Source: Verticillium longisporum (Eukaryota; Ascomycota; Sordariomycetes; Glomerellales; Plectosphaerellaceae). Taken from it: a stretch of 64,000 nt of DNA. Under the pieces are notes generated by a model. That model was not told the DNA's origin and ran no database searches. It saw only the letters and a program-made list of their open reading frames with translations. The stretch spans positions 2,356,001 to 2,420,000 of the forward strand of contig JAETXT010000002.1 in assembly GCA_019188255.1 (NCBI GenBank), read 5' to 3'. Below, one piece after another: positions 56,865 through 64,000 of the stretch (within the stretch, counting starts at the first letter, position 1; every line of letters starts with the position of its first letter). The translations under genes were made by a program, and so were the position numbers.

Positions 56865-58125
56865 GGTGTTGATGAAGACCTCCTGGGGTCCATAAGGGTC
56901 ATCCAACCAGACCAGTAAGCAGGCCGTCGCTAGCGAAATCGGTGGGAGAGAGGTCTCGCTGTACAAAGCTCCAGTCTCTCATGAGCCCACCATCATGACA
57001 CGATCTGTACACACTCGAACTGTATTACCTGTAAAATATTGTAAATCAAGAATTTGCGGCGAACGAAGGAGCAGTACAATCGATAGCGCCTCATGCTAAT
57101 ATTCACGTCCCGTTTTCGAGTTAGTTGGGGACGCTCGAATTGTTCTAACAAGGGCTTCTTCTATCACCTTCCCATGTTGAGGTGGCGGCAGTGAACAATT
57201 CTGCCATGACTACGCAAAGTTTTCTTGATCCAATGAACCACCAGGAAGGGAGGTGACAACTTACGGAGAATTCACCGCGTATTGTCCTTCCTCGGTGATT
57301 CGACCTGGTGGCACCTGCGTCCTAGTGAGGCAAAGGTCGTCGGGCTGAGAACTAAGGGGGGTAGATTGACCTAGCACGATAGAGGGCAAAATGCAGAGAG
57401 TACAGCAGCTCGCAGGGCTTCCATGGCCAAACCCAAAGAATAGAAACAGGGTCATTAGGCACCTTAGAGGGGGTGGCTCTGGGATACCAGTATCTTAGTT
57501 ACCAGCTGGTGCCAGCTTGGGCAGCTAGTCCACTATACTTATAGCAGCTATAGTAGTTAGCCCACTATGGCCACAGCGGCCACGGCGATCACAGTGGCCA
57601 TGCCAGTCAATCCACCATACCTAGGTAAGGTAAGGTAAGATACCTTAGCCATAGTGGCCAGAGTGGATAAGGTAATTGACATGGCCACAGTGGCCGCTAT
57701 GGCTGCTATAGCCATGGTGGAAAAGGAAAAATTGGCATGGCTACTATGGTCACTACCTATAGACGTGATAGGGCTAGGGTTAATATGGTGTTATATAATT
57801 TACGTAGAAAGTAGGAAGAGGAATGCATCATACCCCTACCTACTGTAGTTTAATCCAAATTTTTCATTCAAAAGGGTTTTGGCTAAGAAAGCCCTGCGAC
57901 CTGCCATAGAGAGCCTGGGCGGGCCATCAGAAAGAAGTAGGCGTCGAGTCTTAAGTGCGCTGGGTCCGCTGATACGCAGACCGACGTGCCGGCTCTGACG
58001 TCGACGATGGTGCTACACCTCTGATCACACATCTTGCGACAGTGATCTAGTTCTTGCCAAAATCTTTGAACACTTCAATTCTCTTGATCTTGAGTTCGTG
58101 TCTCGCTACTATGCCCTTCTATAAT
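56865..58125. other. Intergenic region with repeat block
   Basis: No gene is supported. The stretch 57510-57790 is a low-complexity block described separately. A 64-codon frame at 57654-57848 is composed of these repeats and is not credible as a gene. Confidence 0.5.
57510..57790. repeat. Degenerate palindromic GGCC(A/C)NAGTGGCC repeats
   Basis: Many short, partly palindromic units such as TATGGCCACAG, CATAGTGGCC, ATGGCCACAGTGGCC and GCTATAGC, with GGTAAGGTAAG and TACCTTAGCC between them. Several units are self-complementary, so the block can form local hairpins. No clean outer inverted repeats or target duplications are seen. Confidence 0.65.
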
Positions 58126-58360
58126 TTAACAGCATGACTCCTCACAGCCGCACAGGCCACAGCAAATTTCACAACCGGCCTCTTCTCCTCCACGAAGTCC
58201 CAGCTCGACATCGGGCTGCGGCTCGGCAGTCTGTAAAGGACATGGTGTCAGAGAAGCACGCTGAGTACAGTGGTGTAAAACATACAGGCTGGCTGCTGAT
58301 GACCTCGTCAGCGGAAGCTTCCATGGGGGCCTGCTGCTGTGGTGCGTCTTGCGTCGCCAT
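58126..58360 (-). CDS. Small Cys-rich (CYSTM-like) protein, 59 aa
   Basis: Two exons, 58360-58286 and 58230-58126, with a 55-nt intron (GTATGT to CAG), give 59 aa. The first 40 residues are polar (MATQDAPQQQAPMEAS...), then a Gly pair and a Cys-rich end, GCEICCGLCGCEESCC. This looks like the CYSTM type of stress-related, membrane-tethered small proteins, although the hydrophobic part is short. A metallothionein-like role is an alternative. The start at 58360 has a good context (CACCATGG); the frame extends to 58420 upstream. Confidence 0.65.
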
Positions 58361-59181
58361 GGTGTCGATGGTGTAGTGAAAGTTGCGATTGGCGGCAAAC
58401 GTGTCGTTACTTGGTTTCACTGAGGAATTTTGGACTTGTTCGATGTAGAATGCACGAATGATTTTGGCTCAGTAGGGAGGTCATTTATCCTTCAAATGTA
58501 TTCAGCTACCATCTTCAGCCACCCACAACAAGCTTCGACCGCGTCGATGACAATCACCCAACGAACCTTGCTATTTTCTCTCTTTGGCTGCCTCCCTCTC
58601 GGGGCGCTTAACTCTTGGAGGCCGCATTATCATACCTGAGCCCACGTGCATGGTTCGAGGCTATAGCTCTGGCGCCGTTGTCCGGCAACACGGCACTGTA
58701 TGTTAATAGGGGCTGACCAGTTCTCACGAGAAACAACGTGGATGATCAGGACGTGGCACCTTGTCCAGCACCGAGTCTAGCAATCCCATGCCCAAGTTGT
58801 GGCGCGGTAGTCGATCATGGCACTTTGTGCAACTCTCAGCTGGGATGAAAGTTGCCGATAGAACCGGATGGCGTTGCACGAGCATCAAGTATACGCGTTA
58901 GCTGACGACGCAACCTCCATGAAAGCCACACCGCGCTTCCATTACACGGTGGACCGGTCCAGATTAGGACTGAAGCGCAAACGCAAGGGCGGCTGCGGCC
59001 TTCTGGGTGCCGGCCGGCACTAGATTGAGGCTGAACCCTCAACTCCAGAGTCAATTTTAAGTGCCGTAATCGCCGAATTCACAGCAGACTCTGTGCCGGT
59101 TTGCCAGAAGCGCCCAGCCCCACGTCCTTATTCCAGGCTCCAGGATTCTTACAGCCATGCCGATTGATGTCATCAGTTTCA
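58361..59181. other. Intergenic region
   Basis: Promoter side of the small Cys-rich gene and the 3' side of AME1. No further gene or repeat is seen. Confidence 0.5.
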
Positions 59182-61249
59182 TCATCTGTTTTCCAAAGCC
59201 AATGCCGCTCTTTCGAGGAAGGCATTGAAGTCCCTCAATTGTCGAGCTGTGCCGCCAACATCACTCTTGGTGCACGCTTGGTCGGTTATTCTGGAAATGA
59301 GGAGCTCAAGGTTTGCCAGATTGGCTTTCTTCTCAGCCGCCGGCGACAAGTCGTCGGCGCCACGACCCCGCTCTACGGCGAGATCAATATCGTGCATGGC
59401 TGAAGAGGTACCGAGTTGGTGCTATTACATCCCATTAGCCACGCTTTTCTCTCTGCAGCTTCATGGGACTATGACTTACCAATGCCTCACTTCTCGCCTT
59501 TTCATGTTTAGATCTGACAGCATCTTTGCGAACAGCAACTTGTTCTCGTTCTGCCCGGAGACGCATAATTTCGTCTCGCAGCGATGTCTTCTCAGCCTGT
59601 TCGCGCCGTATACGACCGCGAAGAGCATGCATGTGGTCGACTTGGATAGTCTTGCCAGTTGTCAGTATTGGTGGGCCAAACAGGTTCGAGGCTTCCTTAC
59701 ATGTCCTAGAAACCTGTGCTCTAGCTCCGCCTGAAATGCCTCCAGTGCGCGAGTCTTGATGCGAAGTTCTTTCTTTGCGGATGCATCCGGGGCACGTTGC
59801 ACACCGTCACGCAGAATATTAAGGCTAGATTGGATGATTTCATCGCACATCTGAGCGAGAACATCGATCGTATTCACACCTGACCGTTTTGAAAACGGGA
59901 TATTGGCACTGATAAGGTCAAAGTCGGGATCCTCGCCTTCGGCCGGTCGGCCCCTCTTCGTGAAACGCTGTACTGGAATCTCAAAGACACCTTCGTCTGG
60001 GCTGTCCACCACCTTGGGTGGTTGGGCCTTGGCGGCAATTTTAGGCTGTGCCTTTGTAGGCTCCGATGTTGATGTCACCAAGGCCTTCTTCTTGCGGCCT
60101 TGTTTCTGCTTTGCGGGACTAGCCTTGACCGTTGTTCTTCGGCGTTTGGGTACTGGCTCCTCCGGTGACACCTCTTCGATATGCTCGTCCTGCTCGACGG
60201 CAGTCGCGGACTCCGGAAATGGATTTCGCACCAAACGGCGAGAACGTTTTCCCCCGAGCCGCTTAGCTGCCTCCTGGTTTGAGACCTCCTTCGCTAGATT
60301 GTCTTCGTCATTGTACTGTTCCTCCTCTTCAACGACAGGCGGCTGTGTTTCAACTTCCTCCTCAGGCAGAATGCGGGATGAGAGTTCCGGGGAAGGTCCC
60401 GATTGTACGACGGGTGATGTTCCCAATTGCGGGGATGATATTTCTGGCGAGCGCGCGTCGGCCTGCGCTGCTTCAGACCCAGCGCCAAGAGGGCTTCGCC
60501 GCTTGCTCGGAGTTCGTGTCTTCCGTGTAATGCTACCAGATGTCCGCCGCAGCCTTTCCACTAGAGGGGATGACAGAGGGTCCGCATCAGCGTCGTCGTC
60601 TACCACTGTGTCGAGTATTTGCTGCAGCTTAGTGCCTGAACTGAGAATCCCGTCGGCGGTTCCGGCACGTCGCTTGCTGGTGACTGGTGCTGTCGCCGGA
60701 CTTTCTTCTATCTCTTCGCGGCGAGTTGTTGTTCTCGACGCACGTAGCCCTGCTGACGAAATCCTTTCTGGCTGCTGAGAAACCGGCCCATCGAGTTCGT
60801 CGACAGGCGCAGCAGCTTCTGGCGTCGCAATTCTTGGAACTGGCGTCGCATCTGCCGGCTCTTCGCGGGCAGTGATGGCGAGCTTCTCTGCGCTGGCTTT
60901 GGAGCGATCATCTTGCCTCTCAGGGCTTGTTCCGAGTCGCTTTCGCTTCGCGGATGTGTTGGGCGTCGACCTTGTTGCTTGAACGGGCGGGGTCGGTGCG
61001 GGAGCGTTCTCTGGGCTCGTTGGTGCGACTGTCGATGTTGTTTCGTCACTGAGCATTAGCTGGAAAGACACTTCTTCGACTTGTCCATGTCTTTTTACAC
61101 GTCAGCGATCTCCCCAGAGAGAGATCTGGTCCAGGCTGGGACGTACCCGGCACCACGAATGCGCTGCTGCATGCGCTCAGCGCGTGCTATCGAGGTTGAG
61201 AGCGTCAGCCATGAACATGAGTGTCCTTCTCGGCAAACTTACTGGCCAT
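59182..61249 (-). CDS. ame1: Ame1/CENP-U-type inner kinetochore protein
   Basis: Five exons (61249-61243, 61186-61147, 61090-59701, 59650-59480, 59421-59182) with introns of 50-58 nt give 615 aa, all in phase. The first exon is only 7 nt (ATG GCC A). Ame1 pairs with Okp1 in the COMA/CCAN complex and links Mis12 to centromeric chromatin. The N-terminus (MATRAERMQQRIRGAG) is followed by a long disordered S/P/E region with basic nuclear-type clusters. The conserved part starts at SGVNTIDVLAQMCDEIIQS and runs through KTRALEAFQAELEHRFL and a coiled coil (LRDEIMRLRAEREQVAVRKD). The end is EKKANLANLELLISRITDQA and FNAFLERAALALE. The assignment rests on these helices; another CCAN coiled-coil subunit is the alternative. 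Confidence 0.8.
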
Positions 61250-62157
61250 GGTGACAACGAATCCAGGTTCTACATGCAAAGATTACGGAACTCAAAATCT
61301 CAGCTTTTGGTCATGATCCAGGACGAATCGAGCCAGAACAGGGGTCGTTGGGCGTCGGCATGAAAGCAAGTGTTCAGGAACGAAACGCGTCGCATGGGAA
61401 GTGGGGGACGCGCCGATAACACCTTCGCCACACCGAGTTCACCGAAACTACTGGTACAAACCACAACAGCACGGAGCTGCCCCAGAACGCCCCGCACATC
61501 CATAGGTACCTTATTTCGTGGGAAGCTGCTACTTCAAGTCATGCAAGGAAATGAATTCCCAAATATTACATGCAGAACTTGTGTCTTAACACGCCCTGCA
61601 CACAGGACAACTCAACATGCCATAGATAGTCTCAAACAAGAGCATTAGCGATAAATCGGCATTACAGCCTGATAGATGGATAGACAGTTCTGAACCAGGT
61701 TGACGTTCAGCATGCCGTCAGACTAGACCTTCAAAGGGCCTTGAAATTGAACCATGAGGCTCCCTTGGCGTGATTTCGTTTCACAAATCTATACAACCAG
61801 TAGCTCATGAGCATGCCGAGGTGCTGTTAGCAGCTGACCCAAAGCTTGTAAGATGCGATACCGTAGAAACTGCAACATAGTGGCATGACAAGTAATTCTC
61901 ATCGCTCGTCTTATGTGTACATGAATTGTTGAACAATAGTAGGAAAAAAGGTAGACCCGCTGTGGAACACCGTGCTATAGATTGCGCATGTCGCCTCCAA
62001 CAGAGGATTGGGTTAAGAGCATGCGAACTCGCCCTGGACGTATGACTGAGACACAGAATCAAAACACATCGTGAAAACACGCACATCTGCGAGAGCCGAG
62101 AATCTCTTTCGCGGGCCCTGCGAGGCTTCCGTTTCGCTACCACTCGGATCCCACCCC
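61250..62157. other. Intergenic region upstream of AME1
   Basis: No supported gene. Short open frames at 61300-61648 and 61805-62173 have no protein character. The right end is the 3' side of ERD2. Confidence 0.5.
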
Positions 62158-63385
62158 TCAGTTGTCCCGCCACTCTTGGCCACCCTGGACTCCACTTGGG
62201 GATCCGCCTCGATTGTTGCTGTTGTGACTGGCGCTCGACGAAGCAGCGGGAGTATCATCGTCGTCGTCGTCGAGCACCTTGGCAAGCTCATCAGGGTCTT
62301 GCATCTTGGCATCAGGGTCGACGATGCCGCCATCATACTCTGCCCTCTCCCCGCGCTCAGCTTCTAGCACACCATCATCAGCGCTGACGGAGATGCCCCT
62401 CGCTCCCCACTTGGACCGGCTACCACCACGTCGGCTTTCGTGACGACCAAGCGCAGGGGCACTCTCCTCATCTTCCTCACCATAGTCTTGGTTGCTGGGC
62501 TTGCCAAAGATTCTATGGAGGAACCAGCCACGGTTGAGGTCGTCGGCATCGACAACACCGCCGTTGCGAAGCTTGACCCGTTGGCGCGTGTAGTAGACCC
62601 AGGCAAAGTCGACATAGAGTGCTGTCTGCACGATGCCGAAGACGACCGAAACAGCGTTGGGGGGCTTGTCCGACAAATCGAGTTCCCGGCTAATCCATCC
62701 AACAAGGTAAAGAGCCCGATAGGAGCCCAGGGCGACAAGGTAGAAGGAGTCGATAACGGTCGGTACGGTGGTCTGACGCAAAAGGAGGAGCTGGGGTAGG
62801 ATGCAGACAGACTCGAGGATCTGCGAGAAATCCCAAATCCACTATCGGCAAGTGTTAGTTGCTTGTTGCCACAAGCCACGGGGACACACATACCACAAAC
62901 ATGCTCCAGTGCGACTTTGGCTCAAGGATAAGCATGGCGAAGGGGGAGATGAGCAGAGCGCCGCCGAGGGCGCCAGCGCCAACCTTCCAGGCCATCTCGC
63001 GCTCCCTGGATCGGGGATAGATCCACTGCATTATCCCAATAGTGTAAAACGACGAGAGAATGTAGAACGCCTTGAAGAAGCGGTTCCAAAGCACTTGTTC
63101 GGAGAAGAAGTCGGTATATCTCGTACAAAAAACCAGGGCATACAGCACCTGGGTGATGAGGGAGACACCTGAATATAATTGTCAGCATGCTCTACCTTAG
63201 TCGGCATCGGATCAATAGCAATGTACCTTCCGCACTCCTGTTGCGATGGATCGAGAAGAGGAGGATGCATTTCGATGCAAGGTGGGAGCAGTCTCCCAGC
63301 AATCGGAATACCTAGGCACGCATCAGACTAGCCACACTATGATATTCGCATCGGCGAAGTCTCTACTCACGTTCCAAGCTGTCAT
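62158..63385 (-). CDS. erd2: ERD2-type ER retention receptor with acidic tail
   Basis: Four exons (63385-63371, 63311-63227, 63168-62894, 62841-62158) with introns of 52-59 nt give 352 aa. The first exon is 15 nt. The receptor cycles between Golgi and ER and returns HDEL/KDEL proteins. The sequence shows MTAWNVFRLLGDCSHLASK, HRNRSAEGVSLITQVLYALV, FCTRYTDFF, and WIWDFSQILESVCILPQL near the end of the seven-helix core. After the usual core (about 220 residues) there is an extra 130-residue hydrophilic tail, acidic and Ser/Asn-rich, with a short Asp run and no basic end motif like the classic KKXX-type. This longer form is known in filamentous ascomycetes. Confidence 0.95.
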
Positions 63386-64000
63386 TTTGTATGTCGGAAG
63401 CTTGATGAGAATACGGAGTCGACTTCCAATGGGTGTAGTTTGAGGTTACGATTGCGAAACAAAGGGCCACGGTCACATCACACGATGCGGTGCGCCGCGG
63501 GAGTATGATCTAGGAAAGTAGACCGATACAGCTAACGAATCCGCCGTGTGCTTTGTACTCGTCGTTCGTGTAATCGTCGCAATCGTAGATGTCGTTGCGG
63601 TCGTTTGAATCGAGGCTGCCTAGAGGGATGTAGGCAGTCAAGATACCTGCTAGCTACCTTGTGTTGCGTAATGCAGGTGAGTTGACCCAGGCACGCCTGG
63701 GTGGCTTGGGCCAGAGTCTCCCCTCTCCGTGGACGGACACCTGGGCGACAAGCTTGGGTGGCCTTATCGATGACAGTACCCACCAACAGCTATCCGTTCT
63801 AGGGGTACCTCTCAGAGGAACGAACTCCCACCTCTGAATCCAGGGGATGTGGCGCGTCTTGAGGTGGCTAGGCTACCTAATCACAGTGCACCCCAGATCA
63901 GGTTGAACAACCTCCTACTGTGTGAACGGTGGCCCCAGCGCTGCGCCCCAGAAGGTGCAAGGGCATTCATTGTCAGACCCCGCTCCTGCTCCTTGGTACG
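63386..64000. other. Intergenic region at the right edge
   Basis: Upstream of ERD2. No gene, RNA or repeat is recognised in the 615 bp to the window edge. Confidence 0.5.

Noticed and set aside
57654..57848. 64-aa open frame in the palindromic repeat block.
   Set aside because: It consists of repeat units and has no plausible protein character.

Overview
The window is nuclear DNA of a filamentous ascomycete, most likely a sordariomycete and possibly a hypocrealean. It has short GT-AG introns of about 50-130 nt with CTRAY-type branch sites, pyrimidine-rich leaders, GC-rich exons, and fungal-specific genes such as SPA2, RTA1 and Zn2Cys6 factors. The species cannot be named from sequence alone. 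I find 23 well or fairly supported protein genes, one doubtful small ORF, one non-autonomous transposon and several simple repeats. I see no rRNA, tRNA, CRISPR or virus-like sequence.

Layout. 0-15 kb: SSU72 (+), an RTA1-type membrane protein (-), the polarisome scaffold SPA2 (+), a MARVEL-type membrane protein (+) and a Zn2Cys6 transcription factor (-). 16-25 kb: a DNAJC11-like J-domain protein (+), a stand-alone LigD-type 3'-phosphoesterase domain protein (-), a 723-bp Mutator-like MITE with long inverted repeats and a perfect 9-bp target duplication, and the CAF-1 subunit CAC2 (-). 26-40 kb: a full-length ABCC transporter (-), ATG6 (-) divergent from the CENP-A chaperone SCM3 (+), and casein kinase 2 alpha (-). 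41-48 kb: two or three small conserved fungal genes, ATG14 (+) and two unrecognised genes. 48-64 kb: SPC105/KNL1 (-) divergent from RPS11 (+), a twin-CX9C protein (+), a tiny Cys-rich protein (-), AME1/CENP-U (-) and an HDEL receptor ERD2 with a long acidic tail (-).

Themes. Three centromere/kinetochore genes (SCM3, SPC105, AME1) lie within 27 kb. ATG6 and ATG14, partners in the autophagy PI3-kinase complex I, lie about 9.6 kb apart. Most of the rest is housekeeping. The clearest accessory features are the MITE, the palindrome-rich low-complexity block near 57.5-57.8 kb, and the unrecognised gene pair at 45.5-47.9 kb.

The most striking anomaly is systematic. Five otherwise well-conserved genes (SPA2, the Zn2Cys6 factor, the LigD-type protein, the ABCC transporter, SPC105) carry eight apparent one-base losses, each repairable by one G or C within or beside a short G/C run. 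A sixth gene, the J-domain protein, has an in-frame TGA. Unpolished-assembly error is the simplest explanation of the frameshifts; real decay is the alternative. For these genes the coordinates span the whole locus and the breaks are stated.
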